The notes under the pieces were generated by a model that worked only from the letters and a program-made list of their open reading frames with translations, made no database searches and had not been told where the DNA came from. A stretch of 64,000 bases of DNA from Adenophora triphylla var. japonica. Lineage: Eukaryota > Streptophyta > Magnoliopsida > Asterales > Campanulaceae. Within the stretch, counting starts at the first letter, position 1. Every line of letters starts with the position of its first letter. Shown here piece by piece: positions 1 through 10,274 of this stretch. The translations under genes and the position numbers were made by a program. Location of the stretch: contig JAFEMH010002557.1 in the NCBI GenBank assembly GCA_022495995.1, forward strand, positions 267,505 through 331,504, read 5' to 3'.

Positions 1-2
1 TC

Positions 3-185
3 CAACATTCTAGAACAAAGCACATTGATATTAGACATCATTTCATTAGAGATCTTGTAGAACAAAAAACTGTGTGTCTGGAATTTGTTGGGACTGAAAA
101 TCAATTGACTGATATATTTACAAAGGCACTAGATTTGGAGAGATTTTCCTCCTTGAGGAAGTCTCTTGATTTGTGTGATATCTAA
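3..185 (+). pseudogene. Copia pol C-terminus (RNase H tail), partial
   Basis: Sixty codons end at TAA 183-185. The start [19 protein letters not shown] is the canonical C-terminal RNase H signature of Ty1/copia polyproteins, followed by the usual [10 protein letters not shown] segment. The reading frame is open over the visible part, so whether the complete pol is intact cannot be judged. It is cut by the window edge, not by a visible mutation. It belongs to the Sirevirus that continues to 4467. Confidence 0.9.
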
Positions 186-1273
186 GGTTGTGAGCACAAA
201 TGTGTCTCACATCCTCTAACACATCTGTATATTAGATTAACTGAAAAAAAAATTACAAAAATAAAAAATCAAAAAAAATATCATGCATTAGCACGAAATT
301 TCTCAGTGTGGTCACTTGTGAGTCTTCATCTTTGACATTATTTTTGATCACTTAATTGTAAGCACTTCCTGTTCATATCATCTTTTGATGACTTGATATA
401 ACCTTCCTAGGTATCTCACAGTGGGTGCTATAAAAAAATATATATGTGAGAAACAACTGCTTCACCCTTAGTATGAAGCCAGACCATTGTGATCAAGTGA
501 TTTTCATAAGAAAACTTGAAATCAAACTTGACAAGATCATTGGTAAAAAGGGCTATCTTTGGGATCAAGTAAAGTGAAAGCTACTCACAATGCAAAAATC
601 CACAAAAAAAATGGTGGATGCATCCCAGAGGCTGTGCAGATTGGATTATTGCTCATTGACTTTTTGTGATCTAAATGTGTCCCCAAATGTGACTCACATC
701 CTATGCCACATCTATAAGCTGAGATTTTTCCATCACCTGTGTGTTTGCATCATGCTAGGCATACTGCATTCTTTAGGTCATATAAGAGCTTTGTAAATAT
801 GCTAGTTAATTTATTTTCATTCTTAATTTATTCTTTGATTTTATAGGTTTTTGATCTTCCATATCTCTCATGAAAGAAAAAGGTGTGTATCAATCCTTGT
901 TTTAAAAGGTTGAAGATTTCGAATGGGATTCTGTTTTGAAAAAGATATGGCTGAAGTATTTTTGTTTTCATAAAAATCTATCAAAATCTTGTTTATTTTA
1001 ATCCCCTATTTCTTCGAAGGTGGTTGTGTGTGGTAATCTCAAAGGTTTCTAGCCGTTGGAGGACTCCTAAGGTATTTGGTTTGTGTGAAACCTTTTTGGA
1101 AAATGATTTCAAGTTTCAGTTCAAAAGGGGGAGCTGTGAGTATTAATTAGCCCTCACATCCCCCATAAACCCTTGCTAAAACCTTTTGTTCTTCCTTCTT
1201 TTTGAACACAATCACACACACATTGCAATTAATTCCCTTGCACTGTTCAACCTAACGCTCTTGAGTTGTTTAA
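186..1273 (+). other. Sirevirus spacer between pol and extra ORF
   Basis: Noncoding and AT-rich. It holds two copies of a degenerate dyad-like motif with the core TGTGACTCACATCC plus CACATCT (about 189-230 and 673-716). A polypurine tract aaaagggggagctgtgag lies at about 1122-1139. A (ca)-rich leader precedes the ATG at 1274. I see no other gene. Confidence 0.6.
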
Positions 1274-3355
1274 ATGGCTGATCACTCAAACACTCGTGAG
1301 GAAGACGTCCTCGACATTGAGCCCCTTTCTGTCGCCATCGCTGAAGCTCCAGTTACCGCCAACCCTGTAATAGCAAAATTTCTTGCTGAAATTCCCCCTC
1401 CCTCATCCTCGTCTAGCTCTTAAATGGAAAGATCTCCCTCAAAATCTCCTACATTGGAACCCTTGTCTGTTCCAACAGCTTCTGAAAACCCTAAAGCTCC
1501 AACCTCTCCGGTTATACAACCATCGGTTGTCGCCCCTGTTCCACCCTCTGTTGAACCTTCAACCTAAAAGAGGAAGCTAACCCCAGCGAAACCCTAGGGC
1601 CATGCTGCGATTCAAGTTCCCCAACGCAATCTATGTCGATCGCACAGGGTTAGGAAACTGTCAGAAGCTGACAAGCTGAAAAATCTGAAGAAACCTGGTG
1701 GTAAGCCCTCTACTTCCATAGCTTGTGATGATGAAAAAGAAGAAGAGGAAGTTGCTCCTCTTGTTAGGACTAGGGCTCAACCCTCAACAATTACTCCTCC
1801 TATTGTTGCTCCTGTCCATACTCCGTCTGAAGCTATTTCCCATGCTGATCCTATTGATCCTGTTCCATCCTCTCCTATTAAGCCTTCTGATCCAATTACC
1901 CCTGCTCCTACTCCAGTAGTTAATACTCCTGTCCCTGAGACTGCTCCTTCTGTTGATAGTCCCTCTGTGTTTAGTGATGAGGAGCCCTTGGCCAATATTT
2001 TGATGGAGTTGAAAGGAAAGAAAAAGGTGGCTGCTACAGACTTAGAGCCTCTTGAAGAAGAAACTGGAGATTCTGATTTCAGTTATGAGAGTGATGACAC
2101 TGCCTTAGATGGCAACTTCAAGCTAGGAAGAGATGAGCTTGAACAAGAAAAGGAAGACCAAGAAAAGGATGTATCTTCTGATGATGAGACAGAGGTGGAG
2201 TCTGTCAAAATACCATCCCCTGCAAAGGATGTGTCTGAAGATGTGCACACATCCAGGCGCACATCCACCCGAAAGAAGGCTGATAAGGGCATTTCTACAA
2301 CTCTTTCCATTACTTCTGCCCCTAAACCCTTTTCTAAGAAATTTTTAACCAAGAATGCCTCTGATAGGTTTGGTCTGATTTCTAATAAGGCTTTTATTGT
2401 GGAGATGAAAAGAGATAGGGAAACTTTCTTTAAATTAGGTATGGATAAATTCTTTGAAGAGAGAGAGGCTTGTTTTTAACTGTGGATCACCCTCTCCCAT
2501 TCTACCCTAAGATGGTGTATGAGTTTTATGCCAACTTAACCAAAGGGCTGGATAGATACTCCTCTCCCTACACTGTCTATGTTAGAGGAAAGTTTGTTCC
2601 CTTTTCCTCTGCTGTAATCAATGATTTTCTTGGCTTAGATGATACTTTGGATCAGCTGGTTGTTGTTTCTGATGAAGAACTTGTGTCTGCTATCACCCAT
2701 GGCAAAGTAACCACTTGGCCTGTAAAGCCAAAAGATTTGGGAAGTGGTTCTTTATCCTCTCTTTATTGTTTTCTCCATATAGTCCTTATTGCCAACCTTT
2801 GCCCCTCAAATAACAAGACCTCTGTGACTAGGGTGCAAGCTGACTTGCTGTATAGGTTGGGCATTAAAAGAAATATCAATTTTGGAGATTTCATTTTTTG
2901 GAAAATTTGTGGTTATGGAGAATCCCCTTCTAAAAAGTGGTCTTTACCCTATCCCTCTCTAATCTCTCAAATTTTGATTGCCAATGGTGTTAAGCCTGAA
3001 AAAGGTGAAGAAAAGGTTAAAAAGTTTGATTTGTTTAAGGAGACCAAAACCCTCCTAGATACCAAGCAAAGATTTGTGGATCTCCCTTTGGGTATTGTCC
3101 CTGAAATTTCTATGCCAGATGGACACAACTGAACCCACATCTGAAGATCCTTTTGATGCTCAAATGAAGGATTTGGATGCTGAAATTGCAGCTGCTGAAT
3201 CTCATTCCTCTGCCTTAACTGATCAGCTTCAAGCCTCCATTTCTCATGCCAATAATCTCAAGGCCCTTAAGAATAGACTCCTCAAATGGCATGATAATCT
3301 TTCTGCTCAAAAAGGGGGAGATGAACCTGCACGCACCTGCTGCTGCTGGAAATAG
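1274..3355 (+). pseudogene. Sirevirus extra ORF (env-like / putative plant transposon domain), decayed
   Basis: From ATG 1274 (MADHSNTREED) a single frame runs to 2479 but is broken by TAA 1421-1423, another TAA near 1566 and a TAG near 1597. A frameshift near 2470 moves into a 220-codon frame, and another near 3120 moves into a tail ending at 3355. In order: a low-complexity acidic, Pro/Ser/Thr-rich N-terminal part (to about 2300), a globular core (2470-3130) resembling the putative plant transposon protein domain found downstream of copia pol, and a short heptad-like coiled coil (3160-3330). Its role is unknown even in intact elements; the env-like label rests on position. Three stops and two frameshifts make this copy non-functional. 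Confidence 0.7.
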
Positions 3356-3700
3356 AGTTTGGGATGCTGTTGTTGCTGCTGCTGGCTGGAGGAGTTGGGA
3401 ACTTTGAATTAAGGGGGAGAAGTTTTGCTTTGATGGTTTTAAGACAATTTTTAATTTTTGTTTTAGTTTTAAACAATGGGTTGTAATAACTTTAATAAGG
3501 TTGTTTTTCTTTTGCTTTTTAATGAACTGCTGCGATTCTGCTCTAACTTGGCTTATGCAGTTTTTATGTGTGGATGTGTAAACACATCTGGACACACATC
3601 CATTCAGGGGGAGTTGTGCTTACATCTGAATTTTGTGGTCACAAAATGTGATTACTATAAATCTTTGGTTTTGACCAGAAAGTCCAAAATAGGGGGAGAT
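3306..3700 (+). other. Multiple polypurine tracts before the 3' LTR
   Basis: Purine-rich tracts of the aaaagggggaga type occur at about 3308-3320, 3409-3419, 3604-3612 and 3688-3699. The last one directly precedes the LTR start and is the likely plus-strand primer. The repetition is typical of Sireviruses. A further copy lies at 1122. About 350 bases here have no gene other than the end of the extra ORF. Confidence 0.75.
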
Positions 3701-4467
3701 TGAAAGCGTGAGCTTTTTTAGGGAACAAATTCTTGTTTCCTTAATTCGAAATACTTCTATTATGGTAAGAAGATTTTGGAACTTTCATGGAAGATTTATT
3801 ATTGTCCTACTTTGACTAGGACATTGTAAATAAAGTAAATATCTTTTATTTATGTACATAATTTTATATTAGGACTAACCTACTAATATTCTATTTCTTT
3901 GTGAGTGTGTTTATGTTTTCTTATAGGAAAAGAGATCTCACAAAGGAAGAGGTTGATTACTTGAAGATCTTCTCCAAAGTGCATATAAATACAAGGCGTT
4001 CGGCACAAGAGAAGCTATGGAAATTCTGAGAGAAACATACATATTCTTCATAGTTTTCGACTTTGTGTTTTAAGTTGTGAGTGAAGGTTGTGACATACAT
4101 CCGAACTCACATCTAGTTTTTCATAGAGTTCTTTGTTTTACTTCTGACTAGAATAGGTCCTACTTGGGAAAGGGGAGTTGTTCTTGTCGTAAAAGGTGAT
4201 TAGAACTCGTTTAGTATTGTAGTATTTTAGTTTTTCACTTATTTGTTTTTGTAAGCTTCAATAGTTTTTATAGTGAAAAGTTTTTGGGCGTAAGCCTAGT
4301 TTGCTGATCTCAAGATCAGTAAGCGTATATAACTCGTGCGTTATTGTTTTTAATTTGTTTTATTCTTCTGCATTGTCTTTGAATCTGTGGACAGTTGTGA
4401 GACACATCTGTACTCACATCCATTGTCTGTTGAGTGATTAAAGTTTCCTAGCTACACAAAACTTTCA
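3701..4467 (+). repeat. Sirevirus 3' LTR
   Basis: It starts TGAAAG directly after the polypurine tract at 3691-3700 and ends CTTTCA, giving a 6-bp terminal inverted repeat and the required TG...CA; length 767 bp. It includes two more copies of the CACATCT/CACATCC dyad-like motif (about 4088-4117 and 4392-4422). No second LTR is in the window, so age cannot be estimated. Confidence 0.8.
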
Positions 4468-4684
4468 AACCCTTAGCCTATTCAGATTTCATATTTAGTC
4501 AACAAAGGTAAAATTCATCTTAAACTAACTAAACACGTTGCCAACAACAAAGTTAAATTCATTATTGCCAAAAAGAAAATTTAAAAGATTATTTTGACAA
4601 CATTTTATTTAAGACGATAATTTTAAAAAAAGTAATATTCTGATAAAAGAATCCACTTTTAGATGTCTTCCATATTTTTTAGAG
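4468..4684. other. Short AT-rich spacer
   Basis: Flanking DNA between the Sirevirus LTR and the next TIR element. I see no gene or structure. Confidence 0.5.
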
Positions 4685-5572
4685 GAGAATTGTTAGTTGC
4701 CCCCACAATATTGATGAATATCCCTGCAATACATATTATTACAAAGTAATCATTCACTGAAATGGTCATACTAACCCTTCAAAATTATAAAATCGCAACC
4801 GGAAGCTGGCTTGAGAGTCCATCAGTTAGGTCAAAAAAGAAGAAGCCGGTTGTTCTTGTTTTTTGCATTGAATGTTTTTCTACTCGATTGTAAAGAAAAA
4901 CCCCAAGAACAGAAGAAGAGAGAGTAGAAAGAATCTCTCTCGATATTTATATTTATATGCAGTTTGTTTAACTCATGTGGCTGAGAGATAGCTTAAAAGA
5001 GAGCATTGCTGTTAGTTGCCAGAAAGTTAAAAAAAAATTACATCTTTATTTTTGAAGAAATCAATCGCTGAACCAAAAAGAAGAAGATCATCGTGGATCA
5101 TTCTCCAACTTCTAGAGAGGAAAACACGAAAAGGAATCTTGCAAATATTCTCACATAATTGGTTTCAAGGATGATCCTGAAAGCCATAAACTCGATCTAT
5201 GGATGATTAAAGTCTTGACCCTTGAAGAAAATCCACGAAAGATTGACTCTGTTCAAGATAAGAATGAGGGCAATAATGACTTAAATAAGAATTTCCCCCA
5301 CCCAAGCCAGCAGCGGAATCAAAGAACGAAAGCTGCGATTGGAGCTGAAGAAAAAAATTATGACTCGGATGCTTATGTTCTCTAAGTTTAATTTATCTTT
5401 TGTGAGTCTTGGGTGCGGGTGGGTGGATGTGTTTTGTTAATTTAGCCGGGTGTTTATGTAGAAATTTAAAAGGATAATATAGTAATAGCGGTGGTGTAAT
5501 TAGCTTTGAGTATTTAATTTGTTGGGTAAAATTAGTAGCATGGGCAGTAATATTACGGGGCGAACAATTCTC
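4685..5572. mobile_element. Non-autonomous TIR element, about 0.9 kb
   Basis: The left end reads gagaattgttagttgccccc followed by acaatatt. The right end in reverse complement reads gagaattgttcgccccgtaa followed by tatt. This gives a terminal inverted repeat of about 25 bp with a few mismatches. I could not identify a clean target duplication, so the superfamily is unassigned. It contains one 60-codon frame (5203-5385, charged, no recognised domain), which may be chance or a captured fragment. Confidence 0.55.
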
Positions 5573-5681
5573 TTTTTAAGGCAACACTAAACCAAACTAT
5601 TGCTACACATGTGCGTTAAACGCACGAGCAAAAAACATTGACAAATAGCAGGAACTAAATCAAAAGAGTTACTATAACTAT

Positions 5682-6541
5682 AGGCCGTTTGGTTGGTGTC
5701 ATTTGGTCATTCCATGAGGGAATTGGAATGGTCAATTCCATTGACCATTTCCTTTGGTGTGTTTGTTTTACAATTTTCATGGCAATGGAATGATGAATTC
5801 CATCAAATGAAGGAATTGGCCATTCCTTCCAAATATGGGAGGAATGGTCAATTCCTTAGGGAATGGAATTTTTTTTTTGACCAAAATACCCCCACCCCTG
5901 CCTACCCCCCCAATCCAGCCCCCACCCCACCCCCCCATCCAGCCCTACCCCCATCCAGTCCCCACCCCCCCCTCACACGAATTTTTTTTTTGCATACCCC
6001 CTGCCCTACCCCCCCACCCCCACCCCACCCCATGATTTTTTTTAAAAAAAAACCCTGCCTACCTCCCCCCCACCCCCCACCCCCACGAATTTTTTTTTTA
6101 AAAGACCCCTGCCTACCCCCATCCACAAATTTCTCGCCCCACCCCCACCCCCCTACCCCACCCCACCCCCACGAAAAAAAAATTATTTTTACTCATTTTG
6201 CATACCCCTACCTATCCCACCCCCACCCCCACGAAAAAAAAAATATTTTTACTCATTTTGCATACCCCTACCTTCCCACCCACCCCCACCCACCCCCAAA
6301 AAAAAATATTTTTTTAAAAAAAAGGGTAAATTGGTCATTTTATATGTTTTCATTCCATTCCTATAATTTGTATTTTCAAACCAAACATGATTTTCCAAGG
6401 AATTGAATGACAATTTCATTCCATTCCGTGCCAACCAAACAGAGGGTTTGACCAGTTTTTTTTCATTCCAATTCCTTCATGAATTCCATTCCATTGACCA
6501 TTTCATTCCTTCACTTTTTTTCCACCGAACTAAACGGCCCT
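5682..6541. mobile_element. MITE-like TIR element with C-rich core
   Basis: The ends pair as inverted repeats: left taggccgtttggttggtg, right in reverse complement tagggccgtttagttcggtg. Just inside, both arms carry complementary runs built on ggaatggaatt and ttccattcc motifs, so the element can fold back on itself. The ends resemble widespread plant hAT or PIF/Harbinger MITEs; the superfamily is not certain. Frames seen within it are low-complexity and not genes. Confidence 0.65.
5885..6305. repeat. C-rich/A-rich minisatellite array
   Basis: Runs of CCCCACCCC alternate with A8-10 tracts. A unit of roughly 59 bp (cacccccacgaaaaaaaa, then a T-rich spacer, then cataccccta) is repeated at about 6160-6290, with more degenerate versions before it. 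The minus strand has many closely spaced G4-6 runs. Proline-rich frames across it are artefacts of composition. Confidence 0.8.
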
Positions 6542-6934
6542 AAAGGTTAAGTGAGATTAATGCATAGAAGTAGTTGTACAATTTTACAAGCGAAAATATA
6601 ACTAAATGACTAAAAAGGAATATGTAACTAAAAGTTGCAAAATCTTCATGAAATTTGTTCTTGACCCTCTCCCCAATCTTCACTCCTTTGAAGTGTGTAA
6701 AAGTAGCTTCATTCATTGTAATCAAAACTAATTTGAGGAGTTGGCAACGACCCATTCAACCAACGTAGGAATGGCAAATCCCGTTGCAGCTTTCTTCTTG
6801 TCGTTCCAAACAGGCCCATCCATTTCAATATGCATCCATTGTACCTTCTCGTCAACAAACTGCCATCCACACACACATTTTTCTCATCAGATTATATCCT
6901 AAGTCAGAATATGCGTAAAGAAAAATCAATCTGT
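6542..6934 (-). other. 3' flank of the F-box copy, possible last exon
   Basis: About 390 bases downstream of the F-box pseudogene on its own strand. A coherent minus frame covers roughly 6735-6885 and ends in TAG (residues such as VDEKVQWMHIEMDGPVWNDK and a tail VEWVVANSSN). An acceptor-like AG lies upstream, so it may be a last exon. I do not recognise its family. The rest is AT-rich with no clear feature. Confidence 0.3.
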
Positions 6935-7617
6935 CTAAAGTACCAAAACTGGGGGAAGTATGATATTGACCACAAGCTCCTCAAGTTGATGGCAAGCTCT
7001 AAACAACAGAGAGATACCGATAAGCTCCTTCTCACGCAAATGAGTATCCAGCTCAAGACGAGTCAATTTGAACTTGATATCTCTTTCCCTCATCACTATT
7101 GTAGTCTGCATAAGTCTCCAAACAGAAGTCACTATTTAATGGACCTCGAGTATGTTTTCTAAAAAGCATGAAATGTTAGAAATCTGCTTACCACAATGCA
7201 CCTAGTGCAGAGACGAAGCTTCTTTGCACGCACTAATTTCTCGAGTATCTTTCCAATATTCATTCTTATATGATGCTCAAAACTATAGAAACAGCCTACT
7301 TGATTGATTTCCAGGAATTCTAGCGTTGCTTCAACAACATCAAGTACATTATCTAAAGAGATATTTCTCATGTTTGTATTACCCATTATCGATAGCGTTT
7401 TGACTTTCGGAGCACTAATTGATGTTTCAGGGGATTGTTCGAAGATGTGTATACCAGCAATTGAGGGTCCAAGAACCAACAGTGATAAATATCTCACCTC
7501 AACTCCATCAGGCTTAATTTGACCAAGCGCTTTAGAGGTGCCCAACACTGCTGCTGATCCTCCTATGTCAAACTTCATGAGCTCAATTAAAAGAACTGAA
7601 TTAAAAAAATTGACCAA
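6935..7617 (-). pseudogene. F-box/FBD-type LRR gene, 3' half (copy A)
   Basis: The minus strand encodes the LRR part of a plant F-box/FBD protein. A long exon (7617 to about 7192) has VEVRYLSLLVLGPSIAGIHI and APKVKTLSIMGNTNMR. A GT donor (gtaagc) follows at about 7191-7190, and after an AG at about 7111 a second exon contains ELIGISLLFRACHQLEELVV, ending in a stop at 6935. The family acts as substrate receptor of SCF ubiquitin ligases. This copy lacks the F-box exon: upstream (7690-8070) is promoter-like DNA matching the region upstream of the F-box exon at 25.3-25.6 kb. Truncation makes it a pseudogene; the splice sites look intact. Confidence 0.65.
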
Positions 7618-7689
7618 ATAAACTAATTTAGAATTAAGTAACCTTGAAAAAAGGAAGACAAAAATTTAAGATAATTAATTTTAGAAAAA

Positions 7690-8070
7690 GGTTGTTCCTA
7701 ATTCCCAGCTCTAACCCTAAAATTCCAAAATTTTGTTCAATTTCAATTTCAATGAAATCAAGTTCAATTATGTAAAATCTGGATACCTTTGATCTATTTT
7801 AGTTAATAATTCATCAAAACAATCACCTCGTTGGCTTCTTGCAGAAGAGAGATGATAGAAGAGAGAGCGGCGGCAGCGGCGGTGACCATGGATGGAAGAA
7901 GAGAGAAGCGACATCAATCATGGCAGAAAAGAGAGGGCGAGGTGAAGACATCGTTGTTTGTAGCAAATGGCGAGGATGTTTTGGAGGAAGATGCAGTGAT
8001 GCCTGGAGAGGAGAGGGAGTAGAGAGATCGAGAAGACGAAAGTGCGTAGGGAATATAAACTGACTCGGCT
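7690..8070 (-). repeat. Duplicated F-box upstream region (copy A)
   Basis: Closely matches 25917-26300 with only scattered differences, including the CT/GA-rich stretch around tcaccatggatgg. In the other copy this lies upstream of the F-box exon, so it is probably promoter plus leader. Its right edge breaks at gatttt/gcacgc, where F-box LRR sequence of copy B begins. Confidence 0.75.
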
Positions 8071-8076
8071 GATTTT

Positions 8077-9190
8077 GCACGCACTAATTTCTCGAGTATC
8101 TTTCCAATATTCATTCTTATATGATGCTCAAAACTATAGAAACAGGCATAATAGAACTATATTCATCCAAAAGTGACAGTAAAGAAACAGGAACCACACT
8201 AACACCCCCTACTACATCCTTATGTACCACATCAAAAACACAAGGAGCATCAACAAGATCATCCATAAATTCAGAGACAGTGTATAAAGAGATAATAGGT
8301 TTAGCCTTTCCTTTGATAAGAGAACCCTTAACTTTCAAGGGGCATAAATTGAAACGTGCCCCATCCTTCTTGAAGCTAATAACATTCTCCTTCCCCATAT
8401 GTACGACATTAAGATCAAATTGCCAAGGCCTTCCCAACAATAAATTGCAAGCAGTCATATCAATTATATCACATAGAATAGTATCATTATCACGACCGAT
8501 AGAGAAAGGAACTAGGCATTGTTCATGTACCTTAATTTTACCGACGACATTAATCCAACCAACGGAATAAGGCGATGGGTGTGGCCTCACGTCAAGCTTC
8601 AACTTATCCACCATGTTACGTGCAATCAAATTTTCACTGCTCCCACTGTCAATAATAATGTGAATATCACAATATTTAATCTTCCCTTTGGTGCGAAAAA
8701 TACTATGCCGGGCCGGATCCTCTGTTTCACTAGGGGTAGTTAACATCAAACGATTAACCACCAAAGACTCATGAGTCTCGACACCTTCCTCCCAATAAGC
8801 TGGATCATCATCCTCCTCAACATCATCATCATGATCCACCACATTAGCACTCTTTCGAAGATGACAACCACTAGAAGTATGGCATACTTGCCCACAATTA
8901 AAACATTTATTACCAAAAGTCTTAGCGTAAGGATTGGGATTTTGACGCCAGCGTTGCTTCAACAACATCAGGTACATTATCTAAAGAGTATTTTCTCATG
9001 TTTGTATTACCCATTATCGATAGTGTTTTGACTTTCGGAGCACTGATTGATGTTTCAGGGGATTGTCCGAAGATGTGTATACCAGCAATTGAGGGTCCAA
9101 GAACCAACAGTGATAAATATCTCACCTCAACTCCAGCAGGCTTAATTTGACTAAGCGCTTTAGCAGTGCCCAACACTGCTGCTGATCCTC
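8077..9190 (-). pseudogene. F-box/FBD LRR exon fragment (copy B), interrupted by Ty3 DNA
   Basis: Two blocks, 8077-8146 and 8954-9190, match copy A (7224-7291 and 7324-7560) on the minus strand. Between them 33 bp of the exon is replaced by an 807-bp piece of Ty3 gag-protease. At about 9190 the exon is cut by the 3' end of the Ty3 element. The 5' F-box exon of this gene is probably the one at 25284-25596, now about 16 kb away across the nested retroelements. Confidence 0.7.
8147..8953 (-). pseudogene. Ty3 gag zinc-knuckle/protease fragment inserted in the F-box exon
   Basis: A minus-strand frame encodes a CCHC knuckle (CFNCGQVCHTSSGC, spacing CX2CX4HX4C), an acidic linker, and a retropepsin-like domain with IIDSGSSENLIA and LLLGRPW. 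The frame is open through the fragment, unlike the homologous region at 24.4-25.25 kb, which carries two nonsense changes. No LTRs bound it: it starts and ends inside coding DNA. The left joint shares the trinucleotide cag with the source sequence. The nearly identical sequence in the larger element indicates that one derived from the other or from a common parent. Confidence 0.8.
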
Positions 9191-9648
9191 GCATGATGAA
9201 AAGTAAACGCAGCGGAATTAAAAGAATAAAAGATAATCGATTAAATCCTCGCAAAAGGAGTAAAACCGATTAACAAACAAAGGGATATGATCAAACCTCG
9301 CAAGAGAATTTAACCTAATAATCAACCGAAGAAGATTATTTGTAAAGCCAATTGATGACTTTAAAATAAACACAAAAGTGTAAACTTGCAAACTTGCAAA
9401 AGAATTCAATTGATAAAAAGGTCTAAGTTTTCTAACTCCAAAACAAGTATAAATACTCCTACAAAAACCTAAAGCAACTTGAAAAAGGAAAATAAAAAAA
9501 ATCCTAATTAATCACGTCAAAACAGGAAACAAATCAAACGTAATCAGCCAAAACCGCCTCGAGCACGAGTCGTGCTTTCCAGCACGAGTCGTTCCACGCC
9601 TGGGCACTCGTGAAACGAGTCGTGAAGAAAAAAACACTCGTGCTGCTT
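9191..9648 (-). other. Noncoding 3' tail of the Ty3 element
   Basis: AT-rich sequence between the end of the integrase region and the F-box junction. It includes the start of the GCACGAGTCGTGC repeats. Its left edge reads catgatgaaaag, consistent with a TG/CA LTR boundary on the minus strand, but no second LTR exists in the window to prove it. Confidence 0.4.
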
Positions 9649-9690
9649 TTAGGCACGAGTCGTGCTCCTTAGCACGAGTCGTGCCTCACC
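9556..9690. repeat. GCACGAGTCGTGC dyad repeats
   Basis: The near-perfect 13-base dyad GCACGAGTCGTGC recurs four times, with several half-copies (cactcgtg, acgagtcgtg) in about 135 bp. The run spans the 3' end of the Ty3 coding region and the start of its noncoding tail. Confidence 0.8.
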
Positions 9691-10170
9691 CTGGAGATCG
9701 TCTTCCTCCTCTGCGCCAGATCTAGCTGCCAAAATTGCTTTGCCATGGAATACATCATTCTCCCCCACTTTAAAAGGATTCGTCCCCGAATCATCATCTA
9801 AATAAAGGGGCACATCGGAGTAGAACTCAACGAAATCCGACACATTAAACGTGGGAGAAATGTTCCACCCAACCGGCAAATCCACAACATAAGCATAGGC
9901 GTTGATCTTCGTCAAAATCTTGCACGACCCAATCTTCTTGGGGTGAAGCTTACTATAAGTCCCTTGTGGAAATCTCTCCTTACGCAAGTGAACCATAACT
10001 AAATCACCAACAAAAAACTCCTTCAGACGACGCCTCTTGTCCGCGGCTGCTTTGTACTTCACATTGGATTCTTCAATGTTTTTCACAAGCTCCCTTTGCA
10101 CCGCATCAAACTTCTTCGCCATATGCTCAGCAGTGATACTAAACCCCGGAAGTTTTGGTAAAGGAACCAA
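9649..10170 (-). pseudogene. Ty3 integrase C-terminal region
   Basis: A 173-codon minus frame begins at MVPLPKLPGFS and contains the DNA-binding fold typical of Ty3 integrase tails (FVGDLVMVHLRKERFP, KLHPKKIGSCKILTKI, SPTFNVSDFVEFY). It is separated from the catalytic part by an in-frame TGA just upstream (about 10193) and a frameshift near 10360, so a complete polyprotein cannot be made. I do not see a clear chromodomain after it; the last residues read through the dyad repeats. Confidence 0.75.
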
Positions 10171-10274
10171 ACCAAGAGTATGAGTAGGAGGTCATTGATA
10201 TACAATCTCAAAAGGGGACTTCTTGGTAGTGCGATTAGAAATATTATTGAAGGTGAACTCAGCTGTAGCCAACA

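Larger units (their letters stand above)
1..4467 (+). mobile_element. 3' part of a Sirevirus-type Ty1/copia retrotransposon
   Basis: The segment runs from the RNase H tail of pol through an extra downstream ORF to one complete LTR. Seen: a copia RNase H end, a decayed ORF after pol, and at least five purine-rich tracts of the AAAGGGGGAG type, the last abutting the LTR. Known: an additional (env-like) ORF and repeated polypurine tracts are hallmarks of the Sirevirus/Maximus lineage. The 5' end lies outside the window, so the target duplication cannot be verified; the base run following the LTR is aaccc. Confidence 0.85.

Noticed and set aside
5693..6406. 237-codon Pro/His-rich frame
   Set aside because: It is the translation of the C-rich minisatellite; no homology and frames on both strands look alike.
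7823..8080. 85-codon minus frame, repeated at 26042-26440
   Set aside because: Duplicated F-box upstream DNA; low-complexity Ser/Pro peptide without a domain, more likely leader than protein.
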